This document shows, piece by piece, positions 1 to 6,528 of a stretch of DNA of 7,162 nucleotides. The notes beneath the pieces were generated by a model. It was not told the DNA's origin. It did no database searches and worked only from the letters and a program-made list of their open reading frames with translations. Origin of the DNA: Deltaproteobacteria bacterium (lineage in GTDB: Bacteria; Desulfobacterota; Syntrophobacteria; BM002); NCBI GenBank assembly GCA_017861095.1, contig JAGFXI010000099.1, positions 1 through 7,162 of the forward strand. The letters are read 5' to 3'. Position 1 is the first letter of the stretch. Every line of letters starts with the position of its first letter. The translations under genes were made by a program, and so were the position numbers.

Positions 1-110
1 AAAGGAAGGATCTTCCCGACGGCGATGGGCTTCTTCTCCTGTCCGTGTCCAAGTGTAAAGAGACCAACGACGAAGGCCATGCAGGTGACCACAAGTGCGG
101 TCCTCCTCAT
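1..110 (-). CDS. N-terminal fragment of an exported protein (runs off left edge)
   Basis: Only the first 36 codons are inside the window. The ATG at 108-110 follows a strong Shine-Dalgarno AGGAGG with 7 bases between, which settles the start. The peptide opens MRRTALVVTCMAFVVGLFTL: two arginines, then an uninterrupted hydrophobic stretch of about 16 residues, then GHGQEKKPIAVGKILP. This is a typical Sec signal peptide, with cleavage likely near HGQ/EKK. There is no lipobox cysteine after the hydrophobic core, so a lipoprotein is unlikely. The mature part is too short to assign a family; a periplasmic binding protein or another envelope protein is possible but unsupported. It lies 123 bases downstream of the LUD gene on the same strand and has a possible promoter of its own in the gap. 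Confidence 0.75.
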   Translation of the reverse strand, partial: MRRTALVVTCMAFVVGLFTLGHGQEKKPIAVGKILP

Positions 111-194
111 CTCCCATCCTCCTTTCGGTGCCTGGCCCTGTGGTATTCCCCCTATGCCCGCGCGGGCGTGCACCGGGGTCATCGAATAAGGGTG

Positions 195-224
195 ACTCTA
201 GCTTAGTTCTCAGGTTTCGGTCAA
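195..224 (-). promoter_or_regulatory. Candidate sigma-70 promoter for the exported-protein gene
   Basis: On the minus strand TTGACC (219-224) is followed, after 18 bases, by TAGAGT (195-200). The -35 matches 5/6 and the -10 4/6. It starts about 10 bases after the displaced stop of the LUD gene and would give a leader of roughly 80 bases before the ATG at 110. It is a weak match judged by eye. Confidence 0.3.
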
Positions 225-233
225 TCGGCCCTG

Positions 234-332
234 TCATAACCCCAGATCCTCGTTGATGAGCACCACCTTCACCCTGGCCTTGGGCCAGGATTTCTCCGTG
301 ATAGCCCAGGTGTTGCAGATCCGTTCCGGGCT
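234..332 (-). pseudogene. Out-of-frame C-terminal tail of the LUD-domain gene
   Basis: Reading the minus strand from 332 gives SPERICNTWAITEKSWPKAR followed by VKVVLINEDLGL and a TGA at 234-236. From memory of the family this is the usual end of these LUD proteins. It joins the upstream frame at the glutamate codons of RCEE (residues 180-183). Family proteins usually have a CxDCxxPERICN-like stretch here, so about two residues plus one base (7 bases) appear to be missing, including the second cysteine. The natural gene would span 234-880, about 217 aa. Confidence 0.8.
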
Positions 333-880
333 TCCTCGCAGCGGGAGGTCTTGACGCACGGGGTCTTCCGGTCCAACCGCATGGCGTTGGCCGGCGCCAC
401 GTAGTTCTTGATTCGGTACATCGCCTCTTCCAGGTCGCCTACCACCTTGTTCCGCCCCACCAGCACAATGACGTGTTTGGGTCCGAAGGTCAGACCGCCG
501 ATCCGGTTCCCGATCATATCCAGGTTGACGAGCTGCCCGGTCTCGGTAACCGCGTTTGTCCCGGTGATGAAGAGATCTACCATGAGAGACTGGCGCCGCC
601 GCTCCATTACCTCTTCCGCCGGAAGGCTCCGGTCGAAGGTGTCCACCACCTTCATGTCCTGACGGTTCTTGAGCGCCTCGTATACCCCCGTCGCGGTGAT
701 CGTCATGGAGCCGCCCCAGGAACAGCTCTTGGCCCCGGTCTTGGGAATGATTTCTTCCAGGACGATCTTCCTTGCCTCTTCCTTGCTCGCCGCCAGGAAA
801 ACCTCGAAGTTGTTCCCCTCAAGTGCCTCCTTCACCTCGCTGAGTCTGATCTGCCAGTAGTGTTCGATCGGCTTGTCCAT
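269..880 (-). CDS. LUD-domain (LutC/YkgG-like) protein, frameshifted near its C terminus
   Basis: The open frame gives 203 aa. Residues 1-183 read as a clean LUD-domain protein (DUF162/LutC-type, usually annotated 'lactate utilization protein'). Family-like blocks are SWGGSMTITATG (54-65), VDLFITGTNAVTETGQLVNLD (near 101-121), GNRIGGLTFGPKHVIVLVGRNK (near 124-145) and KTPCVKTSRC (172-181). LutC takes part with LutA/LutB in lactate oxidation; no lutA or lutB is visible here, so the substrate is unknown. Stand-alone members of this group are common in anaerobic Desulfobacterota. The start at 878-880 has a Shine-Dalgarno GGAGGGG five bases upstream. The last 20 residues (ARNGSATPG...) are not family-like, while the expected tail continues in another frame to a stop at 234-236. 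The gene therefore carries a frameshift near 331-334, either a real mutation or a sequence error. The fold core should be intact, so partial function is possible. Confidence 0.88.
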   Translation of the reverse strand: MDKPIEHYWQIRLSEVKEALEGNNFEVFLAASKEEARKIVLEEIIPKTGAKSCSWGGSMTITATGVYEALKNRQDMKVVDTFDRSLPAEEVMERRRQSLMVDLFITGTNAVTETGQLVNLDMIGNRIGGLTFGPKHVIVLVGRNKVVGDLEEAMYRIKNYVAPANAMRLDRKTPCVKTSRCEEARNGSATPGLSRRNPGPRPG

Positions 881-1042
881 GCCATCCCCTCCGTACCCTG
901 TGTTCCTGTTGATTTTCGTGCGGTAGCCCTTGTGTCAGTGTTCCCTTTTCACAGAACCATGTCGGTGTCAAGCCTTTTGGTGGAATAGCGAGGGCCTGGT
1001 TTCGCAGGTCGGGAGGTGAAATACTTCTGCTTGCCACCTCCG

Positions 1043-1071
1043 TTGACAACCCCAAATGCTTTCGTTATATT
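1043..1071 (+). promoter_or_regulatory. Consensus sigma-70 promoter of the MucR-like gene
   Basis: TTGACA (1043-1048) is followed, after exactly 17 bases, by TATATT (1066-1071). The -35 is a perfect match and the -10 matches 5/6. Transcription would begin near 1078, about 65 bases before the GTG start at 1143. The start site falls inside a set of repeats (1072-1104) that could act as an operator. Confidence 0.75.
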
Positions 1072-1104
1072 TTAAGATATTGAAAGGTTAAGATAAACTT
1101 TCAA
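1072..1104 (+). promoter_or_regulatory. Candidate operator: direct and inverted repeats at the MucR-like start site
   Basis: TTAAGATA occurs twice, at 1072-1079 and 1088-1095, 16 bases start to start (about one and a half helical turns). Overlapping it is a perfect 7-bp inverted repeat, TTGAAAG (1080-1086) and CTTTCAA (1098-1104), with an 11-base spacer. The block directly follows the -10 box and covers the predicted start site. It is AT-rich in a GC-rich region. MucR/Ros proteins are known to bind AT-rich sites and repress their own genes, so autoregulation is a reasonable inference. The inverted repeat could instead form a stem-loop at the 5' end of the mRNA. Confidence 0.45.
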
Positions 1105-1142
1105 GGTTCCATCGGCCATTCACCGGGAAGGTGGTGAGGATC

Positions 1143-1643
1143 GTGAAGGCCAGCAAGAAGCGCTTTTTCGGAGGAGCCCCGTCGGCGCCCGACTCGACTA
1201 TTCCGCGGCTGCGGAATCGGCGAAGCTCGTCGGCTCGTGGTCGCGGGGATGGAGTGCCGGACGAGTTGGCCGAGCTCAGGGCCCGCCCGGCGAAATCCAT
1301 CCAGAACCGATATGTGGTCAACCTCGAGGACGGGAGGAAGTACCGGATGCTCACCTCCCGTACTCTGGCAAGGTTTGGACTCACACCGCGCGAGTACCGC
1401 GTGAAGTGGGGGCTGCCCCCTGGTCAGCCGCTTCTCGCCAAGTCCCTGCTTGTAACCCGCAGGAAGACGGCCCGGGAGTTGGGTCTCGGGGAGAGGCTGC
1501 GTGCGGCCCAGAGAAAAGGGGCTCCTTCAGGCCCGGTGGCCGGACGAGCCCATGAGAAGACCGGAAGACGGGCCCCCAAGAAAAGGCGCGGACGGGAGCG
1601 GTCGAACGAGATGGCCCGCCGGGAGCGGCCCGTCACTCGTTGA
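1143..1643 (+). CDS. MucR/Ros-family-like DNA-binding regulator, zinc-less, with basic tails
   Basis: From the GTG at 1143 the protein is 166 aa. Residues 57-117 match the MucR/Ros core: YVVNLEDGRKYRML, then FGLTPREYRVKWGLPPGQPL, then RRKTARELGLG. Ros uses two Cys and two His to bind zinc. By ungapped alignment these positions are N60, D63, R73 and R77 here, so no zinc finger can form. Zinc-less members that still bind DNA are known from rhizobia. The N terminus (1-35) and the C-terminal tail (118-166, with GRRAPKKRRGRERSNE) are rich in Arg and Lys, like a nucleoid protein. Start choice: AAGGTGGTGA (1128-1137) matches the ideal Shine-Dalgarno at 9 of 10 bases and ends five bases before GTG 1143. 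In-frame GTGs at 1131 and 1134 would lie inside that site. The gene is divergent from the LUD gene. Targets are unknown; autoregulation is inferred from the repeats upstream. Confidence 0.82.
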   Translation: MKASKKRFFGGAPSAPDSTIPRLRNRRSSSARGRGDGVPDELAELRARPAKSIQNRYVVNLEDGRKYRMLTSRTLARFGLTPREYRVKWGLPPGQPLLAKSLLVTRRKTARELGLGERLRAAQRKGAPSGPVAGRAHEKTGRRAPKKRRGRERSNEMARRERPVTR

Positions 1644-1667
1644 AAGATTGTATCCTGTATCCCGGGC

Positions 1668-1685
1668 ATCTGCTCCCGAGCAGAT
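1668..1685 (+). terminator. Weak terminator candidate after the MucR-like gene
   Basis: ATCTGCT (1668-1674) and AGCAGAT (1679-1685) form a perfect 7-bp stem around the loop CCCG, 25 bases after the stop codon. Only a poor pyrimidine run (CTGTTTCCTCCCC) follows, so this may be a 3' stem-loop and not a true intrinsic terminator. Confidence 0.35.
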
Positions 1686-1935
1686 CTGTTTCCTCCCCTC
1701 CCGAGAGCCAGGCTCCGTTGCAACCTACCTGCGGCAGCAGTAGCCTCCTCTGGCAGGTGCCTTTCCCACATCAGCTCCAAGGGCAGCCCGTAGCATAAGC
1801 TCTCACAGGCTCCTAGCATAGAAAACCGGCATAGGTCAAAAGCCGAATATGTCGGGGTCCTGCGGCTGTCCTTCTCGGTCCGGTCTTCCTCGCACTTCTT
1901 GGCTCATGGATTTTGCGTGCGCCGCCCCCCTTCAC

Positions 1936-1965
1936 TTGCCAATGCTTCGCGGGCGGGTGTATTAG
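1936..1965 (+). promoter_or_regulatory. Weak promoter candidate for the NCS2 permease
   Basis: TTGCCA (1936-1941), an 18-base spacer and TATTAG (1960-1965) give 5/6 and 4/6 matches. Transcription would start near 1972 and leave a leader of about 22 bases containing the Shine-Dalgarno. The position is plausible but the match is imperfect. Confidence 0.35.
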
Positions 1966-1994
1966 GTCCCTGTCGGACATTCTCAGGAGCTCCT

Positions 1995-3521
1995 ATGGCA
2001 CGGACAGCATATCGCTGGGCCCAGTGGGGGGATCTCAACGCCTTCTTCGGACTGATGCTCGACAATGTCACCAACCTGGTCATCCTGAGCGGCCTTTTGG
2101 TGGGGGGCTTCGGCTACCCAGTCGACAAGGTCTACACCCTTATGATCCCCGGCACCGCCCTTGGCGTTCTTATTGGTGACCTGATCTATACCTGGCTGGC
2201 CTTCAAACTGGCGCGAGAGTCCGGCAACTCGGACGTGACCGCCATGCCTCTCGGCCTCGACACCCCCTCTACCATCGGCATCACCATCGCGGTGCTTGGG
2301 CCGGTCTATGTGGAGACGAAGGACGCCACCCTCACCTGGCAGGTCGGGATGGCAACCTTGATGCTCATCGGAGTCATCAAGCTGGTCCTCTCTTTTTTCG
2401 GCGACTGGGTGAGACGTCGGGTGCCCCAGGCGGGCCTCCTGGGATCCTTGGCCGGGATCGGCATCGCCCTCCTCGCCTTTTTCCCCCTCATGAAGGTCTT
2501 TTCCGCACCCGTGGTGGGACTTGTCTCCCTCGGCATCATCCTGTACGCTCTCGTCGCGGGCCGGAGGCTGCCCTTTGGAATTCCGGGAGCCTTCCTGGCC
2601 GTCGCCGCTGGCTGCCTCATCTTCTATCTTACCGGTGCATTTCACCTCTTCGGGGCGCGCCTCGTAGTGCCGAAACTCGCCATCAACGCCGCGTTTCCCG
2701 TCCCTACTCTGGGGTTTCTCGCCGGCCTCGGCAAGGCCCTTGGCTTTCTCCCGATTGCCTTTCCCTTCGCCCTCCTCACCATCGTCGGCGGCATCAACGT
2801 AACCGAGAGCGCGCGGGTCGCCGGAGATCGTTACCAAACCCGCGACATTCTCCTCACCGAGGCGATTGCCACCATGGTTGCCGCCCTCTTTGGCGGAGTC
2901 GCACAATCCACTCCCTACATTGGGCATCCAGCCTACAAGGCCATGGGAGGTCGGGCGGCCTATACCCTGGCCACGGGCCTCTTCGTGGGTCTCGGCGGCG
3001 CCCTTGGGATCATCTCTTTCGTTGTTGAGGCGATCCCCGAAGCCGCCATCACGCCTATCCTCATGTTCGTCGGGATCGAGATCGTGTCTCAGGCCTTCGT
3101 GGAGACACCCAGCCGGCACGCCCCGGCGGTGGCGTTTGCCACGATTCCGGTCGTGGCCTACCTCGTACTCATCAACCTGGACGGCGTGATGGGTAAACTG
3201 GGGCCTGCGGTGAAGTTCCCAGAGACATTGGTCTCCGAACAGTTGATTCTCCGGGCTGCCGCGAACGGCTTCATCCTGACCGCCATGTTGTGGGGAGCCT
3301 TGCTTGCCGATCTCCTCGACGGAAAGCTTAGGAGGGCATCTCTCTATGGGTTCATCTGCGCCCTTTTCAGCCTTTTCGGGGTCATCCACTCCGTGAGTCC
3401 TGCTGGAGATGTATATCTGCCGTGGAATGTGGGGACTGCGCTCCCGTGGCAGATTGCCCTCGGCTACGGTGCCATGGCGGTCTTCTTCTCTGCCGTATCC
3501 CGGGAAGGCCGTTCCCGATAG
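1995..3521 (+). CDS. NCS2/AzgA-like permease (xanthine/uracil/purine permease superfamily)
   Basis: Starting at ATG 1995 the protein is 508 aa, with long hydrophobic segments throughout, as expected for a polytopic inner-membrane transporter of about 12-14 helices. Family hints are GDLNAFFGLMLDN (12-24), TAMPLGLDTPST (82-93), NVTES (268-272, with E271 placed like the substrate-binding glutamate of NCS2 carriers) and QSTPYIGHPAYKAMGGRAAY (304-323), which resembles the NTTPYIESAAG block of AzgA proteins. NCS2 carriers import nucleobases with protons; the substrate here is not known, and the sequence is far from characterised AzgA or UraA. The start is chosen because AGGAG (1985-1989) lies five bases upstream and similarity begins here. 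The open frame reaches back to 1899, but that extension (HGFCVRRPPSLANAS...) looks non-coding. No purine-metabolism gene is adjacent. It converges on the TVP38 gene, with 65 bases between stops. Confidence 0.85.
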   Translation: MARTAYRWAQWGDLNAFFGLMLDNVTNLVILSGLLVGGFGYPVDKVYTLMIPGTALGVLIGDLIYTWLAFKLARESGNSDVTAMPLGLDTPSTIGITIAVLGPVYVETKDATLTWQVGMATLMLIGVIKLVLSFFGDWVRRRVPQAGLLGSLAGIGIALLAFFPLMKVFSAPVVGLVSLGIILYALVAGRRLPFGIPGAFLAVAAGCLIFYLTGAFHLFGARLVVPKLAINAAFPVPTLGFLAGLGKALGFLPIAFPFALLTIVGGINVTESARVAGDRYQTRDILLTEAIATMVAALFGGVAQSTPYIGHPAYKAMGGRAAYTLATGLFVGLGGALGIISFVVEAIPEAAITPILMFVGIEIVSQAFVETPSRHAPAVAFATIPVVAYLVLINLDGVMGKLGPAVKFPETLVSEQLILRAAANGFILTAMLWGALLADLLDGKLRRASLYGFICALFSLFGVIHSVSPAGDVYLPWNVGTALPWQIALGYGAMAVFFSAVSREGRSR

Positions 3522-3533
3522 CGGGTAGTTTTT
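3514..3533 (+). terminator. Candidate intrinsic terminator of the NCS2 permease
   Basis: CCCG (3514-3517) and CGGG (3522-3525) make a short GC stem around ATAG, with the stop codon in the loop. TTTTT follows at 3529-3533. An overlapping 6-bp stem, CGGGAA (3501-3506) with TTCCCG (3512-3517), is an alternative fold. The stem is short, so this is tentative. Nothing similar is obvious for the convergent gene. Confidence 0.4.
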
Positions 3534-3586
3534 AATCGGCAGTGTGCGAATGAGGAACTTTTCTCGCTGAGACGATCAGTGGGTGG

Positions 3587-4267
3587 TCAGGAGTGCTTAC
3601 GTTTCAGCATCTCCAGCCACCTGTCCCGATAAAAGTAGGCGAGGATCAAGATGATTGCGACAATCCCGAGAATGATCAAGAGGGGAACTCTCTGGTTGTT
3701 GCGAACGAAGCTCCCGATCACGGAGAGCAGGACCGTGCCGAAAAGCCTGCCGAATGTGGAAATGAGAATGAATTCCCACCAGCCCATGTGACTGAGACCC
3801 ATGAGGTAGCAGAGGAAATCCTTGGGGAAACCGGGTATGAGGAAGAGGACGAAGGATATCATGGCTCCCTGATGGGTCATGAAGTGATCATACTGCTTGA
3901 TCTTCTCCGGTTTCAGGGCTTTCTCCACGAAAGGGAGCCCGTAGATGCGCGCGAGCCCAAAGGCGAGGCACGAACCCAGGACGAGACCGATGGTGGAATA
4001 GACGGTTCCCAGGATCGAGCCGTAGAGGTACCCACCGATGATGCCGGTTACGTCTCCGGGAATCGGGGGAACCACCACCTGGAGAATCTGGAGGACGAGA
4101 AAGATGAGAATAGAGTATTCGCCGAAGGACCGAACAAATTTGAGGGCGTTCTGCTTGTTGATGAAGACCCTGTAAAGGTTATGCTCGACGAAGAAATAGG
4201 TCAGTCCGATCGCCACGACAACAAGGGCAACCGAGAGGATGATCTTTGCTGCCGATCGCTTTTGCAT
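3587..4267 (-). CDS. TVP38/TMEM64-family (VTT-domain, DedA-like) membrane protein
   Basis: From the ATG at 4265-4267 the product is 226 aa. It has an N-terminal membrane helix (8-26), a second hydrophobic stretch near 52-66, and the VTT core. The core includes PPIPGDVTGIIGGYLYGSI (67-85), a glycine-rich helix to about residue 107, FLIPGFPKDFLCYLMGL (142-158), and a last helix at 195-212 with a basic end (RDRW...KRKHS). The PxxPGD and PGFP motifs with re-entrant loops are typical of the DedA/TVP38/VTT superfamily, whose members are linked to lipid scrambling or flipping and membrane homeostasis. This protein's own substrate is unknown. The frame stays open to 4438, but the extra 57 residues are not hydrophobic or family-like, so I use the internal ATG. 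No strong Shine-Dalgarno precedes it, and the exact start is uncertain. It lies downstream of kup on the same strand. Confidence 0.85.
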   Translation of the reverse strand: MQKRSAAKIILSVALVVVAIGLTYFFVEHNLYRVFINKQNALKFVRSFGEYSILIFLVLQILQVVVPPIPGDVTGIIGGYLYGSILGTVYSTIGLVLGSCLAFGLARIYGLPFVEKALKPEKIKQYDHFMTHQGAMISFVLFLIPGFPKDFLCYLMGLSHMGWWEFILISTFGRLFGTVLLSVIGSFVRNNQRVPLLIILGIVAIILILAYFYRDRWLEMLKRKHS

Positions 4268-4409
4268 CAGCGAGGTACCCGCTACCCGTCTTCCCTGTGA
4301 GTCGACCCATCCGCCCGTGAGCAACCACAGGCCTTTGACCGTCGCGATCCCCGCCTTCGGTCCCGCCCTGCCTGCAAGAAGGCGCCATTTCGCGGTGGAA
4401 TTGACTTTT

Positions 4410-4438
4410 TCTATAACGATGCCTGAGACCGGCGGCAA
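4410..4438 (-). promoter_or_regulatory. Weak promoter candidate for the TVP38 gene
   Basis: On the minus strand TTGCCG (4433-4438), 17 bases, then TATAGA (4410-4415): 4/6 matches at each box with ideal spacing. It would give a leader of about 135 bases. If real, TVP38 can be expressed without the kup promoter. Confidence 0.33.
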
Positions 4439-4507
4439 CTGGCAAGGCCCCGGAGACCTTAACGTTCAGCGACAGTTGTGCAAGGATGATGCCCCAAGCG
4501 CAACATT

Positions 4508-4525
4508 CAACGGGTCTCCCCGTTG
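4508..4525 (-). repeat. Perfect 7-bp inverted repeat downstream of kup
   Basis: On the minus strand CAACGGG, loop GAGA, CCCGTTG. The stem is GC-rich with a tight tetraloop and lies about 75 bases after the kup stop. There is no following T run, so it is at best a Rho-associated or mRNA-end stem-loop. Confidence 0.4.
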
Positions 4526-4599
4526 ACGCGCAAGCCCACGGCGACAGAGTTCCTTCAGTTCTCCCCGGCACCGACCCTTTCCGTTTCCACAGTACTCCG

Positions 4600-6528
4600 C
4601 TAGAGCTCGACCTGCACGCCCAACTCCACAACTCGTCCGGGAGGCAGACCGAAATAGGTTGTCGGCGTGGGGGTGTTCCTGGACATCAAGGCGAAGAGGG
4701 TTTTCCGCCAGTGGCGCATCTTGGATTTCCCCGTGGTGAGGAGGGTCTCCCTGCCCAGGTAGTAGCTCGTCATTTCCGGGATGATCTTGAGGCCGAGCCC
4801 CTCGGCGCCGCGCATGATGACGTGGACGTTCGGGGTTTCCATGAAGCCGTAATGGGCGATCAGGCGGTAGAAGCCGTGGCCCATGGGCTCCAGCTGCAAC
4901 CGTTCCTCCGGAGGCACCGTGGGGACGCCGACGGCGACGATGGATAGGAGCACCACCTGTTCGTGGAACACCCGGTTGTGCTTGTAGTGGTGGAGGAGCA
5001 CCGGTGGTATGCCGACTGGAGAGATTGTCATGAACACTGCGGTTCCGGGCACGCGCACGGGGCCGGTTCTCGCAATATCCTCCATGAACGCCTCCGCAGG
5101 CAGCCTTGCACTCACAATCCGTTCGTGAAGCATGCGGCGCCCGTCCTTCCACGTCGCCATGGCAATGGCAAGGCTTGTGGCGACCGCCAAGGTGAACCAG
5201 CCGCCATCAACTACCTTGAGGAGGTTGGCGCCGAAGTACGTAAGGTCGAAGGCGAGAAAGACGCCCACGAGGAGCACGGCGCGCCATAGCGACCAGCGCC
5301 AGATCTTCCATACCACAAAGAAGTAGATGATCGAGGTGATCGCCATGGCGGCCGTGACCGCGATCCCATAAGCACCGGCAAGCCCGCTCGACCCCCGGAA
5401 TGCGAGGACGAGACCGATGCAGGCCACCATGAGGAAGTGATTCACTTCGGGGACATAGATCTGGCCGCGGGTCTTGGCGGAGGTGTGGACAATGCGCAGA
5501 CGAGGACAGTAGCCGAGCTGGATCGCCTGCTGCGTCAAGGAGAATACTCCGGAGATCATGGCCTGAGAAGCGATGATCGAGGCCATCGTCGAGAGCGCCA
5601 CCATGGGGTAGAGAAAAGCTCTCGGCACGAGTCCGTAGAAGGGGTTGACGGCCAGGCCCGGGGTTTCCATGAGGGCCGCCCCCTGGCCAAAGTAGTTGCA
5701 AAGGAGCGCTGGGAACACAAAGGTCATCCAGGAAATCTGGATCGGCTTGCGGCCGAAATGGCCCAGGTCGGCATAGAGGGCCTCACCACCAGTGATGCAA
5801 AGTACCACCGAGGCCAGCACCACGAGGCCATGGAACCGGTGACTGGCAAAGAACTCGACGCAGTAGAACGGGTTGAGCGCCGAGAGGATACGAGGATACC
5901 GCATGATGGCGCCGATTCCGAGCCCCGCAATCGTCGTGAACCAGAGAAGCATGATGGGCCCGAACAGATTGCCGATGTCGGCAGTACCCCGCCGCTGAAA
6001 GAGGAAGAGGAGGAAGAGGACCCCACACGTGAGTGGCACCACGGCGGGCTGGAGCGCCTCGGTGGCCACGCTCAGTCCTTCCATGGCGGAAAGTACGGTT
6101 ATGGCGGGAGTAATGATCCCGTCCCCGTAAAGCAAGGCCGATCCGAAGATAGCTGCAACCACGACGGTGGAACGAGCCCGGGGTGAGATCGTGTTCGGCT
6201 TGGAAGTGATGAGCGCGAGGAGGGCAAAGATTCCTCCCTCGCCGTCGTTGTCGGCTCTGAGGATAAAACCCACGTACTTGATGGTCACCACAACGGTGAG
6301 CGACCAGAACACGAGGGAGACGACGCCGAGGATGTTCTCTTCCGACACCGGTATGGCATGGAGACCATGAAAACACTCTTTGATCGCGTAGAGAGGACTG
6401 GTCCCAATGTCGCCGTAAACAACCCCAAGAGCTCCCAAGGCAAGAGCGAGCATACTGGCCCGATGGGCCGAGAGCTCTTGAGACTGTACGGTGTTTGTGG
6501 CTTCCATGGCTACTTCAATGAGCGCCAT
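4600..6528 (-). CDS. kup: Kup-family low-affinity potassium transporter
   Basis: The product is 642 aa, near the usual 620-640 for bacterial Kup. It imports K+, probably with protons, across the inner membrane. Hallmarks are GVVYGDIGTSPLYAIKE (35-51), RADNDGEGGIFAL (91-103), YGDGIITPAITVLSAMEG (134-151) and GGEALYADLGHFG (247-259), all highly conserved in KUP/HAK/KT proteins. About 12 membrane helices run to roughly residue 455. A cytoplasmic C-terminal domain follows, ending YFGLPPGRVVELGVQVEL, the normal Kup terminus, so the gene is complete. Two starts are possible: ATG at 6528 or at 6507 (MEATNTVQS). Neither has a strong Shine-Dalgarno; GAAG lies five bases before the second. Upstream are a consensus promoter and a c-di-AMP riboswitch, which explain its regulation: in known cases c-di-AMP lowers K+ importer expression. 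No base-composition oddity was noted. Confidence 0.96.
   Translation of the reverse strand: MALIEVAMEATNTVQSQELSAHRASMLALALGALGVVYGDIGTSPLYAIKECFHGLHAIPVSEENILGVVSLVFWSLTVVVTIKYVGFILRADNDGEGGIFALLALITSKPNTISPRARSTVVVAAIFGSALLYGDGIITPAITVLSAMEGLSVATEALQPAVVPLTCGVLFLLFLFQRRGTADIGNLFGPIMLLWFTTIAGLGIGAIMRYPRILSALNPFYCVEFFASHRFHGLVVLASVVLCITGGEALYADLGHFGRKPIQISWMTFVFPALLCNYFGQGAALMETPGLAVNPFYGLVPRAFLYPMVALSTMASIIASQAMISGVFSLTQQAIQLGYCPRLRIVHTSAKTRGQIYVPEVNHFLMVACIGLVLAFRGSSGLAGAYGIAVTAAMAITSIIYFFVVWKIWRWSLWRAVLLVGVFLAFDLTYFGANLLKVVDGGWFTLAVATSLAIAMATWKDGRRMLHERIVSARLPAEAFMEDIARTGPVRVPGTAVFMTISPVGIPPVLLHHYKHNRVFHEQVVLLSIVAVGVPTVPPEERLQLEPMGHGFYRLIAHYGFMETPNVHVIMRGAEGLGLKIIPEMTSYYLGRETLLTTGKSKMRHWRKTLFALMSRNTPTPTTYFGLPPGRVVELGVQVEL

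Larger units (their letters stand above)
1644..1994. other. Gene-free spacer between the MucR-like gene and the permease
   Basis: These 351 bases hold no convincing gene. Short open frames here have neither a ribosome-binding site nor recognisable sequence. I see a hairpin at 1668-1685 shortly after the regulator, a weak promoter candidate at 1936-1965, and the Shine-Dalgarno for the permease at 1985-1989. No purine riboswitch core is visible, although the next gene belongs to a nucleobase-transporter superfamily. Confidence 0.6.
4268..4599. other. Gene-free spacer between kup and the TVP38 gene
   Basis: These 332 bases hold no supported gene. The open frame upstream of the TVP38 start is unlike a protein family. 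I see a perfect 7-bp inverted repeat at 4508-4525 and a weak minus-strand promoter candidate at 4410-4438. The length of the gap argues against tight translational coupling of kup and TVP38. Confidence 0.55.

Noticed and set aside
934..971. TTGACA on the minus strand (966-971) as a promoter for the LUD gene
   Set aside because: No acceptable -10 box lies 16-18 bases downstream (AAAGGG at 17), so I do not call it; the LUD promoter remains unlocated.
1899..1994. 32-residue N-terminal extension of the NCS2 permease
   Set aside because: It has no family-like sequence, contains the promoter candidate, and a good Shine-Dalgarno points to the ATG at 1995.
1985..1994. AGGAGCTCCT palindrome covering the permease Shine-Dalgarno
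   Set aside because: A perfect palindrome with no loop cannot fold on itself as a hairpin, and it simply contains a normal AGGAG.
1983..3389. Long minus-strand open frame (468 codons) opposite the NCS2 permease
   Set aside because: It is antisense to a clear membrane transporter and gives a hydrophilic Gly/Asp/Glu/His-rich product without motifs, the usual shadow of a GC-rich gene.
4268..4438. 57-residue N-terminal extension of the TVP38 protein
   Set aside because: It is not hydrophobic or family-like; proteins of this group normally start just before the first membrane helix.
4458..4469. CTTAACGTTCAG here and CTTAGCGTTCAG at 6530-6541 (11 of 12 identical)
   Set aside because: The two copies lie at different distances from the genes they precede, one right at the kup start and one about 190 bases before TVP38. 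Two short near-matches can be chance.
4466..5152. Minus-strand open frame overlapping the 3' part of kup in another frame
   Set aside because: The Kup C-terminal domain is clearly read in the other frame through to its normal end; this frame is a shadow.
5437..6186. Plus-strand open frame of about 249 codons opposite kup
   Set aside because: Antisense to highly conserved Kup motifs; the product is low-complexity and charged, with no recognisable domain or ribosome-binding site.
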